Shown here: one piece after another, positions 53,584-62,597 of the stretch
How positions within the stretch are numbered: position 1 is the stretch's first letter
How the letters are laid out: each line of letters opens with the position of its first letter
Origin: Bacillota bacterium
GTDB taxonomy: Bacteria > Bacillota > Clostridia > Oscillospirales > Ruminococcaceae
Assembly: GCA_023458875.1 (NCBI GenBank)
Contig: JAEWXO010000035.1
Coordinates: forward strand, 38,289 to 102,288
Direction: 5' to 3'
Length of the DNA stretch: 64,000 nt
Notes under the pieces: generated by a model
Told to the model about the DNA's origin: nothing
Seen by the model: only the letters and a program-made list of their open reading frames with translations
The model's database searches: none
Translations under genes and position numbers: made by a program

Positions 53584-54078
53584 ATGAATACACAGGGAAA
53601 AGCTTTTAAATACATGGATAATGTTGATACAGATGTCATAATTCCTGCACGTTATCTGAATACCTCCGATGCGGCAGAGCTTGCACTTCACTGCATGGAG
53701 GATATTGACGGAGAATTCGTAAACAATGTAAAAAAAGGTGACATAATTGTGGCAGGCTGGAATTTCGGCTGTGGTTCGTCAAGAGAGCACGCACCTCTTG
53801 TTATAAAGACATGCGGTATAGGCTGTGTAATTGCCAAAAGCTTTGCAAGAATTTTTTACCGAAATGCTATAAATATCGGACTTCCTATTCTTGAATGCGA
53901 GCAGGCAGCAGAGGAAATCAGCGCAGGCGATGAGGTTTCAGTCAATTTTGATACAGGAGAAATCAGAAATATTACTACAGGCAAAAACTATATGGCACAG
54001 CCGTTTCCGCCTTTTATTCAGAATATTATAAAGTGCGGCGGACTGCTTGCATCATTAAAGGAGGCTGAAGATGAATAA
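53584..54078 (+). CDS. leuD: 3-isopropylmalate dehydratase small subunit
   Basis: Swivel-domain partner of LeuC, 164 residues, the size that pairs with the short LeuC group. Motifs are NVDTDVIIPARYL and AGWNFGCGSSREHAPLVIK, then AKSFARIFYRNAINIGLP. The start codon follows the leuC stop closely, and its own stop overlaps the leuB start by eight bases, so translation is coupled. It acts in the cytoplasm as the LeuCD heterodimer. Confidence 0.97.
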   Translation: MNTQGKAFKYMDNVDTDVIIPARYLNTSDAAELALHCMEDIDGEFVNNVKKGDIIVAGWNFGCGSSREHAPLVIKTCGIGCVIAKSFARIFYRNAINIGLPILECEQAAEEISAGDEVSVNFDTGEIRNITTGKNYMAQPFPPFIQNIIKCGGLLASLKEAEDE

Positions 54079-55162
54079 AAACATTGCTGTTATCCGCGGG
54101 GATGGGATAGGTCCGGAAATCATAGATCAGGCCATTCTTGTGCTTGACAGAATTGCGAAGCTTTACGGACACACCTTCTCATATACAGATGTTGATATGG
54201 GTGGCTGTGCCATTGATAAGTACGGTGATCCGCTTCCTGAAGATATGCTTAAAAAATGCATAGAATCCGACAGTGTTCTGCTCGGTGCGGTGGGAGGCAA
54301 CAAATGGGATAATGTTCCGGGAGATAAACGTCCTGAAAAAGGACTTCTTCGTCTTCGCGCGGGGATGGGAGTATACAGTAATAACCGTCCTGCAAAAATA
54401 TGGCCGCAGCTTGCAGGTGCTTCACCACTCAAAAAATCCATAGTAGACAGAGGAATTGATTTTATTATCGTAAGAGAGCTTATCGGCGGCGTTTATTTCG
54501 GTGAGCATAAGACTGAAAATACAGACGGGGAAAAAACAGCTACTGATATTCTGAAATACAGCGAGTCCGAAATTGAGCGCATCGGCAGAATAGGATTTGA
54601 AACGGCAATGAAGCGCAATAAAAAACTGTGCTCGGTGGAAAAAAGTAACGTGCTCGATTCCAGCCGTCTCTGGAAAAGTGTTATGCACAGACTTGCGGAT
54701 GAATATCCGCAGGTTGAGCTTTCAGATATGCTGGTAGACAACTGCGCTATGCAGATTGTAAAGGAACCTTCACAGTTTGATGTAATTGTTACAGAAAATA
54801 TGTTCGGAGATATACTTTCTGATGAAGCGTCTATGATTACAGGTTCAATCGGAATGATTCCTTCATCTTCTCTTGGCGCCACATCATGCGGACTGTACGA
54901 GCCTATTCATGGTTCAGCTCCTGATATTGCAGGAACAGATACCGCAAATCCAATCGGAACTATACTTTCTGCCGCTATGATGCTCAGATACAGCTTCGAA
55001 ATGAATGACGAGGCACAGGCAATAGAAAATGCTGTTTTTGAGATACTTGACAAAGGATACCGCACATCGGATATTATGCCTTCTGATAAAAACGAATCAG
55101 AAAAGTGTATTAAGGTGGGCTGTAAAGAATGTGGAAGACTTATAACGTCCCACATAAGATAG
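54071..55162 (+). CDS. leuB: 3-isopropylmalate dehydrogenase
   Basis: NAD-dependent oxidative decarboxylase of leucine synthesis, 363 residues. It begins IAVIRGDGIGPEIIDQA and carries the substrate Arg residues in LRLRAGMGVYSNNRPAK, the catalytic VDNCAMQIVKEP with the Mg-binding ENMFGDILSDEASMITGSIG, and the NAD-binding EPIHGSAPDIAGTDTANP. AAAGGAGG in the end of leuD precedes the ATG. A Cys-containing tail (KVGCKECGRLITSHIR) is slightly longer than average, without clear meaning. Confidence 0.97.
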   Translation: MNKNIAVIRGDGIGPEIIDQAILVLDRIAKLYGHTFSYTDVDMGGCAIDKYGDPLPEDMLKKCIESDSVLLGAVGGNKWDNVPGDKRPEKGLLRLRAGMGVYSNNRPAKIWPQLAGASPLKKSIVDRGIDFIIVRELIGGVYFGEHKTENTDGEKTATDILKYSESEIERIGRIGFETAMKRNKKLCSVEKSNVLDSSRLWKSVMHRLADEYPQVELSDMLVDNCAMQIVKEPSQFDVIVTENMFGDILSDEASMITGSIGMIPSSSLGATSCGLYEPIHGSAPDIAGTDTANPIGTILSAAMMLRYSFEMNDEAQAIENAVFEILDKGYRTSDIMPSDKNESEKCIKVGCKECGRLITSHIR

Positions 55163-55175
55163 GAGGAATGGTCAC

Positions 55176-56843
55176 ATGATATTATCAGGTGCAGATATTG
55201 TTGTACGAACCTTGATTGAACAGGGATGTGATGTCGTTTTCGGCTATCCCGGAGGACAGATTATTAATGTATATGACTCCCTGTATAAATACCGTGATGA
55301 GCTTACTCATATTCTGACAGCTCATGAGCAGGGGGCTTCCCATGCTGCTGACGGCTATGCGAGAGCAACAGGAAAGGTCGGAGTTGTTATTGCAACATCA
55401 GGCCCGGGAGCAACTAACCTTGTAACAGGAATAGCTACTGCATATCTCGATTCAATCCCGATGGTAGCTATTACGGGAAATGTTTTTTCCTCATATATAG
55501 GTTCTGACAGCTTTCAGGAGATTGATATAACAGGAATAACACTTCCTATTACAAAGCACAATTATGTTATCGGCAGTGTCGATGAGCTTGCCGACACAAT
55601 CCGTGAAGCCTTCAGACTTGCAGTTTCAGGCAGACCGGGACCTGTTCTCATTGATATCCCAAAGGATATACAGATAGCAAAATGTGAACATGAGCCAAAA
55701 GCCCCTTGTGTTCCTGATGAACGCATACATGCGGACGATATCAGTATAAAAGAAGCCGCAGAATGTATTTCTGAAGCGGAACGTCCTTTTATATATTTCG
55801 GAGGCGGACTTATTTCATCACATGCTGAAGATGAGCTTATGCAGCTTGCGGATTTAATTGATGCCCCGATAGGCTGCTCTCTTATGGGGATTTCAGGGGT
55901 TGAAACTGATCACCCAAGATTCCTTGGAATGCAGGGCATGCACGGCCATTATGCCTCATCAGTTGCAATGCATCGTGCAGACTGTATAATCTCTCTTGGT
56001 GTACGATTTAATGACAGAGTTACAGGCAACCGAGAAAAGTTTGCAAAGAATGCAAAAATAATTCACATAGATGTTGACAGCTCTGAATTATCAAAAATAA
56101 TTTCACCTGCATATGCAATCCGCGGCGATGTAAAGTATACGGTAAAAAAACTTATAGAATACCTTGCTCCTGTGAAACATTCGCAGTGGTGGGAAACTAT
56201 AAAGGGTCTTCGCGCAGAGGAAACAGCTATCATGGATAAGCGTGAAGGTCTTACCCCTTTAAGAGTAATGGAGCAGCTAAACAGGCATCTGCTTCCTGAT
56301 ACTCCGGTAGCTACAGATGTAGGACAGCATCAGATGTGGGCAGCTCAGTATCTTAATTTCAAAAAAAGCAGAAGGTTTATTTCCAGCGGCGGTCTCGGTA
56401 CTATGGGCTTCGGGATAGGTGCTGCCATAGGTGCACAAATAGGAACAGGTAAACATACAGTACTTGTAACAGGCGACGGAAGCTTTGGAATGTGCCTTCA
56501 GGAGCTTGCAACTGCTGTATCATATAAAATTCCTCTTGTTATCCTTATGCTTAATAACGGCGTGCTTGGTATGGTTCGTCAATGGCAGACACTGTTTTTT
56601 AACGAGCATTATTCAAACACGGTGCTTGACAGAAAAACTGACTTTGTACAGCTTATAAAGGCATTCGGCTCTGACGGTGTTCGTGTAAACAACATAGATG
56701 AACTCAGCCCGGCACTTGAAAAGGCATTTTCTTACGACGGTCCGTATCTTATAGAGTGTATGATAGATAAGGATGAGTTCGTTTTACCGATGCTTCCGCC
56801 GGGGGGCTCAATGGATGATATAATCGTAAAGGTGGGTGATTGA
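55176..56843 (+). CDS. ilvB: acetolactate synthase large (catalytic) subunit
   Basis: ThDP enzyme that makes acetolactate for valine/leucine and acetohydroxybutyrate for isoleucine, 555 residues. The catalytic Glu is in LTAHEQGASHAADGYARATG; the FAD/central domain follows; the ThDP motif is GDGSFGMCLQELATA to MLNNGVLGMVRQWQ. TAGGAGG lies about eight bases before the ATG. It is followed at once by the regulatory subunit gene, whose start sits two bases after the stop. Confidence 0.97.
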   Translation: MILSGADIVVRTLIEQGCDVVFGYPGGQIINVYDSLYKYRDELTHILTAHEQGASHAADGYARATGKVGVVIATSGPGATNLVTGIATAYLDSIPMVAITGNVFSSYIGSDSFQEIDITGITLPITKHNYVIGSVDELADTIREAFRLAVSGRPGPVLIDIPKDIQIAKCEHEPKAPCVPDERIHADDISIKEAAECISEAERPFIYFGGGLISSHAEDELMQLADLIDAPIGCSLMGISGVETDHPRFLGMQGMHGHYASSVAMHRADCIISLGVRFNDRVTGNREKFAKNAKIIHIDVDSSELSKIISPAYAIRGDVKYTVKKLIEYLAPVKHSQWWETIKGLRAEETAIMDKREGLTPLRVMEQLNRHLLPDTPVATDVGQHQMWAAQYLNFKKSRRFISSGGLGTMGFGIGAAIGAQIGTGKHTVLVTGDGSFGMCLQELATAVSYKIPLVILMLNNGVLGMVRQWQTLFFNEHYSNTVLDRKTDFVQLIKAFGSDGVRVNNIDELSPALEKAFSYDGPYLIECMIDKDEFVLPMLPPGGSMDDIIVKVGD

Positions 56844-56844
56844 T

Positions 56845-57348
56845 TTGCATGAATTTACTTTGGCTGTTCTTGTAAAAAACAAATACGGCGTTCTTAACAG
56901 AGTTACAAGTATGTTCAGAAGACGCAGATTCAATATCCGTTCCCTCAGTGTAAGTGAGACGGAAACCGATGAATACTCAAGAATTACAGTAACATCTTAT
57001 GGATGCGATACAGAAAAATGTCAGCTGATAGATCAGCTTTCAAAGCTGGTGGATGTCTGCTTTGTCAGGGAGCTTGCAGATAAGGATTCAGTAGGCTTTG
57101 AGCTTCTGCTTGTCAAAATCAGAAATGACCCTGAAAACCGTGCAGCTGTCCGTGACACAGCAGATTCCTATGGTGCAGAAACTGTAGACTACACAAGAGA
57201 ATCAGTTATTCTGAAGCTTACGGGAAGTACGCGTAAAATAAATGCTTTTATTGACCTTATGCGTGATTTTTCAATACTTGAAATCTGTCGTACAGGAGTT
57301 GCATCTCTTGAACGCGGAAACACAACGATACGTAAAATTAAAATATAA
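56845..57348 (+). CDS. ilvN: acetolactate synthase small (regulatory) subunit
   Basis: Valine-binding regulatory subunit, 167 residues. The N-terminal ACT domain reads TLAVLVKNKYGVLNRVTSMFRRRRFNI and continues LSVSETETDEYSRITV. The C-terminal ALS_ss_C part contains ELLLVKIRNDPENRAAV. I prefer the TTG at 56845: GGTGGG at 56831-56836 is eight bases upstream, while the in-frame GTG at 56836 lies inside that site. It should bind and activate IlvB and confer feedback control. Confidence 0.93.
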   Translation: MHEFTLAVLVKNKYGVLNRVTSMFRRRRFNIRSLSVSETETDEYSRITVTSYGCDTEKCQLIDQLSKLVDVCFVRELADKDSVGFELLLVKIRNDPENRAAVRDTADSYGAETVDYTRESVILKLTGSTRKINAFIDLMRDFSILEICRTGVASLERGNTTIRKIKI

Positions 57349-57374
57349 AAACTAAACAGAAAGAGGTAATTATT

Positions 57375-58391
57375 ATGTCAAAAATTTATTATCAGAAAGA
57401 CTGCAATCTTCAGAAATTGGAGGGTAAGACTGTTGCAGTTATCGGTTATGGTTCTCAGGGACACGCACACGCTCTTAACCTTAAAGATAGCGGTGTAAAA
57501 GTTGTTGTAGGTCTTTATGAAGGAAGTAAAAGCTGGAAAAAGGCAGAAACACAGGGATTGACTGTTATGACTGCTGCAGAGGCAACAAAAGCAGCCGATG
57601 TAATCATGATTCTTATAAATGATGAAAAGCAGGCAAAGCTTTATAAGGAGAGCATTGAGCCTAACCTCACAGAAGGCAAAACACTTGCATTTGCTCACGG
57701 ATTTAATATTCATTATGGATGTATACAACCGCCAAAGAACATAAATGTTATCATGGTTGCACCAAAGGGTCCTGGCCATACGGTAAGAAGTGAATATCAG
57801 GCAGGAAAAGGAGTACCTTGTCTTATTGCCATAGAACAGGACGCTACAGGTGATGCGCTTGATATCGGTCTTGCATATGCTCTCGGTATCGGTGGTGCAA
57901 GAGCGGGAGTTCTCGAAACAACATTCAGAACAGAAACAGAAACTGACCTTTTCGGTGAACAGGCTGTACTCTGCGGCGGTGTTTGCGCACTTATGCAGGC
58001 CGGATATGAAACTCTTGTTGAAGCAGGATATGACCCTAGAAATGCTTATTTTGAGTGTATCCATGAAATGAAGCTGATTGTTGACCTTATTTATCAGAGC
58101 GGATTTGCAGGTATGAGATATTCTGTTTCAAATACAGCAGAATACGGCGATTATATAACAGGTCCTAAAATCATTACAGATGAAACAAAGAAAGCAATGA
58201 AAAAGGTTTTGAAGGATATCCAGGACGGAACATTCGCAAAGGACTTCCTGCTTGACATGTCAGAATCAAGTTCACAGGTGCATTTTAATGCTATGAGAAA
58301 GATTGCTGCAGAGCACCCGAGTGAGATTGTCGGCGCAGATATCCGCAAGTTATACAGCTGGAGCGATGAAGATAAATTAATCAATAATTAA
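57375..58391 (+). CDS. ilvC: ketol-acid reductoisomerase (class I)
   Basis: Isomeroreductase of branched-chain synthesis, 338 residues, class I length. The Rossmann motif is VAVIGYGSQGHAHALNLKDSG, followed by the acid/His core MVAPKGPGHTVRSEY and the Mg ligands in ETETDLFGEQAVLCGG and CIHEMKLIVDLIY. The first loop (GLYEGSKSWKKA) carries residues that set NADPH versus NADH preference; I do not predict which. AGAGG is about nine bases before the ATG. Confidence 0.97.
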   Translation: MSKIYYQKDCNLQKLEGKTVAVIGYGSQGHAHALNLKDSGVKVVVGLYEGSKSWKKAETQGLTVMTAAEATKAADVIMILINDEKQAKLYKESIEPNLTEGKTLAFAHGFNIHYGCIQPPKNINVIMVAPKGPGHTVRSEYQAGKGVPCLIAIEQDATGDALDIGLAYALGIGGARAGVLETTFRTETETDLFGEQAVLCGGVCALMQAGYETLVEAGYDPRNAYFECIHEMKLIVDLIYQSGFAGMRYSVSNTAEYGDYITGPKIITDETKKAMKKVLKDIQDGTFAKDFLLDMSESSSQVHFNAMRKIAAEHPSEIVGADIRKLYSWSDEDKLINN

Positions 58392-58442
58392 TTGTGATAA
58401 AACTGTCTTCGCAATCAATTTTATATTTGAGGAGAGATAAAA

Positions 58443-60101
58443 ATGAACAGTGAATTGCTTATTTCAGGAGCCCATAATGCACCGCATCGTGCTTTATATC
58501 ACGCTCTTGGGTTAACTGAAGAAGAAATGCAACGACCTATGGTAGGAATCGTAAGCTCATACAATGAAATTGTTCCGGGACACATGAATCTTGATAAAAT
58601 AGTAGACGCTGTAAAGCTTGGCGTTGCTATGGCGGGAGGAACTCCTGTTGTATTTCCTGCTATTGCTGTTTGTGACGGAATTGCTATGGGTCACAACGGG
58701 ATGAAATATTCGCTTGTAACACGAGATCTTATTGCTGACTCTACAGAAGCCATGGCGTTGGCACATGGGTTTGACGCTCTTGTAATGGTTCCGAACTGCG
58801 ATAAAAATGTACCGGGACTTCTTATGGCAGCTGCGAGGATTAATGTTCCGACTGTTTTTGTAAGCGGAGGTCCTATGCTCGCAGGAAAAGTTAAAGGTGT
58901 AAGAACCAGCCTTTCCACAGTGTTTGAATCGGTAGGAAAGTTTAATGCAGGTAAAATGACAGAGGAAGATCTCTATGAATACGAGTGCAAGGCCTGTCCT
59001 TCCTGCGGTTCCTGTTCAGGTATGTTTACGGCAAATTCTATGAACTGTCTTACAGAAGCACTCGGTATGGGACTCAAAGGAAACGGAACAATTCCGGCAG
59101 TTTATTCTGCACGAATTGAACTTGCAAAGCACGCAGGTGCGGCAGTAATGGAAATGGTAAAAAAGAATATAAGACCACGTGACATTATGACAAAAGAGGC
59201 TCTTATGAATGCTTTGACTGTTGACATGGCACTGGGATGTTCCACAAATACCATGCTTCATCTTCCTGCAATAGCGCATGAATGCGGTTTGGAAATCGGC
59301 CTTGATATCGCAAACGAAATCAGTGCCAAAACGCCTAATCTGTGTCATCTTGCACCGGCAGGCGAAACCTATATGGAGGATCTGGACGAAGCGGGCGGTA
59401 TCTATGCCGTGATGAATGAACTTAATAAAAAAGGACTTCTTAACACAGAATGTATGACTGTCAACGGAAAGACTGTCGGAGAAAACATTAAAAACTGCAA
59501 AAATCTCAACACAGATGTTATCAGGCAGATTGAAAATCCATACAGTGAAACCGGCGGAATAGCAGTATTAAAGGGCAATCTTGCTCCTGAAGGAAGTGTT
59601 GTAAAGCGTTCTGCTGTACTTCCTGAAATGCTGGTTCATGAAGGACCTGCAAGGGTTTTTGATTGCGAGGAGGATGCGCAGGCCTTTATAAATGCCGGGA
59701 AGGTTGTGGCAGGTGATGTTATTGTTATCCGTTACGAAGGTCCTAAGGGTGGCCCGGGTATGAGAGAAATGCTCAATCCTACCTCTGCAATAATGGGCAT
59801 GGGACTCGGCAGCAGCGTTGTTCTGATTACAGACGGAAGATTCAGCGGAGCAACCCGAGGTGCCTGCATAGGTCACGTTACACCTGAAGCTGCAAGCGGC
59901 GGAATAATCGGAATTGTTGAGGACGGTGATATAATCTCTGTAAATATTCCGGAAAACCGAATCGAACTTAAAGTTTCCGATGAGGAAGTCGCAAATCGTA
60001 TGAAAAACTTTGTTCCTAAGCAAAAACAATTGTCCGGCTATCTGAAACGCTATGCAGCACTTGTTTCAGGTGGCGCATCCGGTGCTATTCTGAACATCTG
60101 A
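58443..60101 (+). CDS. ilvD: dihydroxy-acid dehydratase
   Basis: Fe-S enzyme producing the 2-oxo acid precursors of valine and isoleucine, 552 residues. Cluster Cys residues are in MVPNCDKNVPGLLMAAAR, CKACPSCGSCSGMFTANSMNC, and DMALGCSTNTMLHLP. The C-terminal block has RYEGPKGGPGMREMLNPTSAI and TDGRFSGATRGACIGHV. GAGGAG is about nine bases before the ATG. It is the last gene of the operon; a strong hairpin terminator follows. The branched-chain aminotransferase is not in this operon. Confidence 0.97.
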   Translation: MNSELLISGAHNAPHRALYHALGLTEEEMQRPMVGIVSSYNEIVPGHMNLDKIVDAVKLGVAMAGGTPVVFPAIAVCDGIAMGHNGMKYSLVTRDLIADSTEAMALAHGFDALVMVPNCDKNVPGLLMAAARINVPTVFVSGGPMLAGKVKGVRTSLSTVFESVGKFNAGKMTEEDLYEYECKACPSCGSCSGMFTANSMNCLTEALGMGLKGNGTIPAVYSARIELAKHAGAAVMEMVKKNIRPRDIMTKEALMNALTVDMALGCSTNTMLHLPAIAHECGLEIGLDIANEISAKTPNLCHLAPAGETYMEDLDEAGGIYAVMNELNKKGLLNTECMTVNGKTVGENIKNCKNLNTDVIRQIENPYSETGGIAVLKGNLAPEGSVVKRSAVLPEMLVHEGPARVFDCEEDAQAFINAGKVVAGDVIVIRYEGPKGGPGMREMLNPTSAIMGMGLGSSVVLITDGRFSGATRGACIGHVTPEAASGGIIGIVEDGDIISVNIPENRIELKVSDEEVANRMKNFVPKQKQLSGYLKRYAALVSGGASGAILNI

Positions 60102-60133
60102 TAGGTTTTTTTCCTTTCCTCACACATATATTA

Positions 60134-60169
60134 AAAAAAGCATAGCCGTTTTCGCGGCTATGCTTTTTT
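60134..60169. terminator. terminator of the ilv-leu operon
   Basis: Long stem AAAAAAGCATAGCCG with its complement around a six-base TTTTCG loop, ending in a T run. It can serve the convergent gene on the minus strand as well. Confidence 0.92.
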
Positions 60170-60206
60170 GCATAAAATTCATAATATCACCGGACTGCTT
60201 TTTGGT

Positions 60207-60659
60207 TTAATGGTTTACCTGTGCACTTGTGTGAAAAGCGTATTCCATAATTAAAATTCCTATATATGGTCTTATGCTGACGTTTACACGATAAAGACCG
60301 CTCGGAACATTGCTCCAGTTATGTGATGATGTCACGTATGAACCATTGAGTATTTCGCCATAGGAGTCTCCGTAATTTTCCCAACCGCTTCCGGTTGAAC
60401 GCTGTAGAGACATTGCAATGTATACCCTCGTAACTTCAGGGATACAGTTTACCGTACATAAACCTGCTGCAGTATTTCCAGAGAAACTTAATGATGTTGT
60501 AATATTATATATTGAAATATATGATGAAGTAGATATTAAGTCATTGATTTCAGCATTAGCAACGGTTGCAACATTTGCAGCAGTGACAGTATAATTTCCT
60601 ATAGCCCCCATACAACAAATAACACCGATAATAATTGATAACGCCTTATTTAAAATCAT
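60207..60659 (-). CDS. small secreted protein of unknown function
   Basis: A 150-residue protein with an N-terminal signal peptide (LNKALSIIIGVICCMGAIGNYTVTAAN, cleavage likely after the Ala-rich end). The mature part is Ser/Thr/Asn-rich with two Cys (LCTVNC) and Trp/Tyr positions spaced as in a beta-sandwich (TGSGWENYGDSYGEI, then SHNWSNVPSGLYRVNVSI). I recognise no named family, although the pattern recalls small extracellular proteins of ruminococci and clostridia. The ATG at 60659 has AAAGGAG nine bases upstream; the in-frame TTG at 60668 is too close to that site. Confidence 0.6.
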   Translation of the reverse strand: MILNKALSIIIGVICCMGAIGNYTVTAANVATVANAEINDLISTSSYISIYNITTSLSFSGNTAAGLCTVNCIPEVTRVYIAMSLQRSTGSGWENYGDSYGEILNGSYVTSSHNWSNVPSGLYRVNVSIRPYIGILIMEYAFHTSAQVNH

Positions 60660-60932
60660 ATAAATCAACTCCTTTTATAATAATGAAGTACAAAATATAT
60701 ACTCTATTTATATAAACGTTTCCATTATTTAAAAAAGAGACATTATTTTGAATTTATTTTAATTTCAGCAAAATTGCTGCTTTTTTTGATATAATATTAT
60801 TTAAATTGCTTGTTAATAAAAAATACCGCAGAAATTAGTATTTTTAAAATACAATTATGTACAAAAATTCATGCTGAAAGGCTATGAAATAATTTAATTT
60901 TTAAAAAATGTATATAATATTTCTTTTTTTTG

Positions 60933-60961
60933 TTGACGATATTAAAAAAATAAAGTATTAT
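60933..60961 (+). promoter_or_regulatory. promoter of the ECF sigma operon
   Basis: TTGACG at 60933-60938, 17-base spacer, TATTAT at 60956-60961, in a very AT-rich 390-base gene-free stretch between the secreted-protein gene and the sigma gene. A TATAAT follows three bases on. Confidence 0.55.
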
Positions 60962-61051
60962 TATAATATATACACAATTATTAATAATCATGCTGATATG
61001 CTGATGGTATTTTATTGAATCGATATATTATTATAGTCAGGAGTGAAATGA

Positions 61052-61609
61052 TTGATAACGATATATTTATCTTCTATTACTGATAAAAATGATGAGGAAA
61101 AATTTGCTGAAATATACAGATATTATAAGGATAAAATGTTTAGAATAGCTAATAATATTTTAAAGGACGATTTTTTGTCCGAGGATGCAGTTCACAATAC
61201 GTTTATTAAAGTGATAAACAATATGAAAATGATCGAAGATGTAAAATCAATAAAAACCAAAAGTCTTATTGTCACAATGACAAAGAATTCAAGTATTGAT
61301 TTATATAGAAGCCGCAATAGTGAAAGGAACGATTTGTACGACGAGGATTTAGAAATAGCAGATAATGAAAATATTGAAGAAAGTATAATATCAAATATTG
61401 AATATGAAGCGATTGTAAATGAAATTTTATTGCTTCCTGAAAAACAAAGACAGCTTTTATTTTTAAAATTTGTTAATGAACTTGATATTAAGAGTGTGGC
61501 CGAGGTTATGAATATGTCATATTCTGCAACACAAAAGGGATTGCAGCGGGCAAGAGCAAAGCTTATACATAATCTTTCTGAAAAGGATGTGAAAAAGATT
61601 GAAAAATAA
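61052..61609 (+). CDS. ECF-type RNA polymerase sigma factor
   Basis: A 185-residue sigma-70 family factor. Region 2 reads FAEIYRYYKDKMFRIANNILKDDFLSEDAVHNTFIKVI; region 4 reads LLPEKQRQLLFLKFVNELDIKSVAEVMNMSYSATQ with a helix-turn-helix. The start is TTG at 61052, eight bases after AGGAG; an ATG four bases earlier is out of frame and soon stops. It overlaps the next gene by 11 bases, a membrane protein that likely acts as its anti-sigma partner. Targets are not visible. Confidence 0.9.
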   Translation: MITIYLSSITDKNDEEKFAEIYRYYKDKMFRIANNILKDDFLSEDAVHNTFIKVINNMKMIEDVKSIKTKSLIVTMTKNSSIDLYRSRNSERNDLYDEDLEIADNENIEESIISNIEYEAIVNEILLLPEKQRQLLFLKFVNELDIKSVAEVMNMSYSATQKGLQRARAKLIHNLSEKDVKKIEK

Positions 61610-62288
61610 TATAACAGATGATATTCTGAAAAGGGCGTTATATGATGCTATGAAACGTGAGATTGATACATATGATGAACCTGATATGGAGGATCACCAC
61701 TGTTTTTCAGAAGAGTTTGAATCAAAAATGAATAAACTTATAAAAACGCATGGTCGAAAACATATTTTTGTGAAAAAATGCGGCATGGCAGTAGCGGCAT
61801 TGGCTGCAATATGTTTTGCATGTAAATGTATGCTGTGTCCGAATATTGATGCTGAACACAATCCGTTTATAAAACAGGTACTCAGATTTATATATTGTGG
61901 TAATGAAACGAATATAACTTATGAATTTGACAGTGAAATTCCGGATAGTATTGAGGAGATATATTATCCTGAATATATACCGGATGGATTTAAGCTGGAA
62001 GCATTATTTGAGAATGACAATACAATAAAATTAGGATATAAAGACGATAAAAAGAATACTTTACGTTTTAATCAGTATGTGATACAGGGTTCAAATTTTT
62101 CGCTGAATGCAGAGGATGTCGATGTTAAGAATATAAGTATTAATGGATATAACGGAATATATTATTATATTCTTGGTTCACATAATTATGTATGGAATAA
62201 CGGTAAATATCATTTTTCTGTCACAAGTAATCTGGACAAAGATACGATAGAAAAAGTAATAAGCTCATTGAAAGTGAAAAAAAAATAA
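61599..62288 (+). CDS. DUF4367-like membrane protein, probable anti-sigma partner
   Basis: A 229-residue protein. The N-terminal 65 residues are cytoplasmic and acidic (ALYDAMKREIDTYDEPDMED). One membrane helix follows (about residues 63-80, CGMAVAALAAICFACKC). The extracellular part has the DUF4367 pattern: YYPEYIPDGFKLEALF, then GYNGIYYYILGSHNYVWNNGKYHFSVTS. Such proteins are commonly encoded right behind ECF sigma factors in Clostridia, as here with an 11-base overlap, and are thought to hold the sigma factor until an outside signal. The TTG start is accepted from the coupling and family layout. Confidence 0.8.
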   Translation: MKNNITDDILKRALYDAMKREIDTYDEPDMEDHHCFSEEFESKMNKLIKTHGRKHIFVKKCGMAVAALAAICFACKCMLCPNIDAEHNPFIKQVLRFIYCGNETNITYEFDSEIPDSIEEIYYPEYIPDGFKLEALFENDNTIKLGYKDDKKNTLRFNQYVIQGSNFSLNAEDVDVKNISINGYNGIYYYILGSHNYVWNNGKYHFSVTSNLDKDTIEKVISSLKVKKK

Positions 62289-62448
62289 ATTTCGAAACAG
62301 AAACGATATTTTTATAACATTTCACCAATCTGAAGAATACATACAGGACATAAAAACTTCATATCATATATAGGGAGAAAACTTAAATCTTCACACAATG
62401 AAAAGGATTTATTTTTTTTAATTATGATAAATTTTTGGAGGTTATTTT

Positions 62449-62553
62449 ATGAACTGGCTTATATTTCTCGGAGGTGCAGTATTAGGAGGAGCCATGGGAG
62501 TGTTCACAATGGCGCTCTTACAGGTAAACCGATATTCAGATGAATGTCAATAA
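62449..62553 (+). CDS. DUF3789 microprotein (34 aa)
   Basis: Thirty-four residues: MNWLIFLGGAVLGGAMGVF, then TMALLQVNRYSDECQ. One membrane helix with a Gly-zipper pattern, ending in the LLQ-NR motif I associate with DUF3789, a family of tiny proteins frequent on conjugative elements and phages of gut Firmicutes. GGAGG lies about nine bases before the ATG. A terminator follows nine bases after the stop, supporting a real transcript. Function unknown. Confidence 0.72.
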   Translation: MNWLIFLGGAVLGGAMGVFTMALLQVNRYSDECQ

Positions 62554-62561
62554 GAAAAAAG

Positions 62562-62590
62562 GCCGTATCCGGTTGTTCGGATACGGCTTT
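62562..62590. terminator. terminator between the microprotein gene and the permease gene
   Basis: Ten-bp perfect stem GCCGTATCCG / CGGATACGGC around GTTGTT, with an A run before and T-rich bases after. Serves both convergent genes. Confidence 0.85.
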
Positions 62591-62597
62591 ATATATG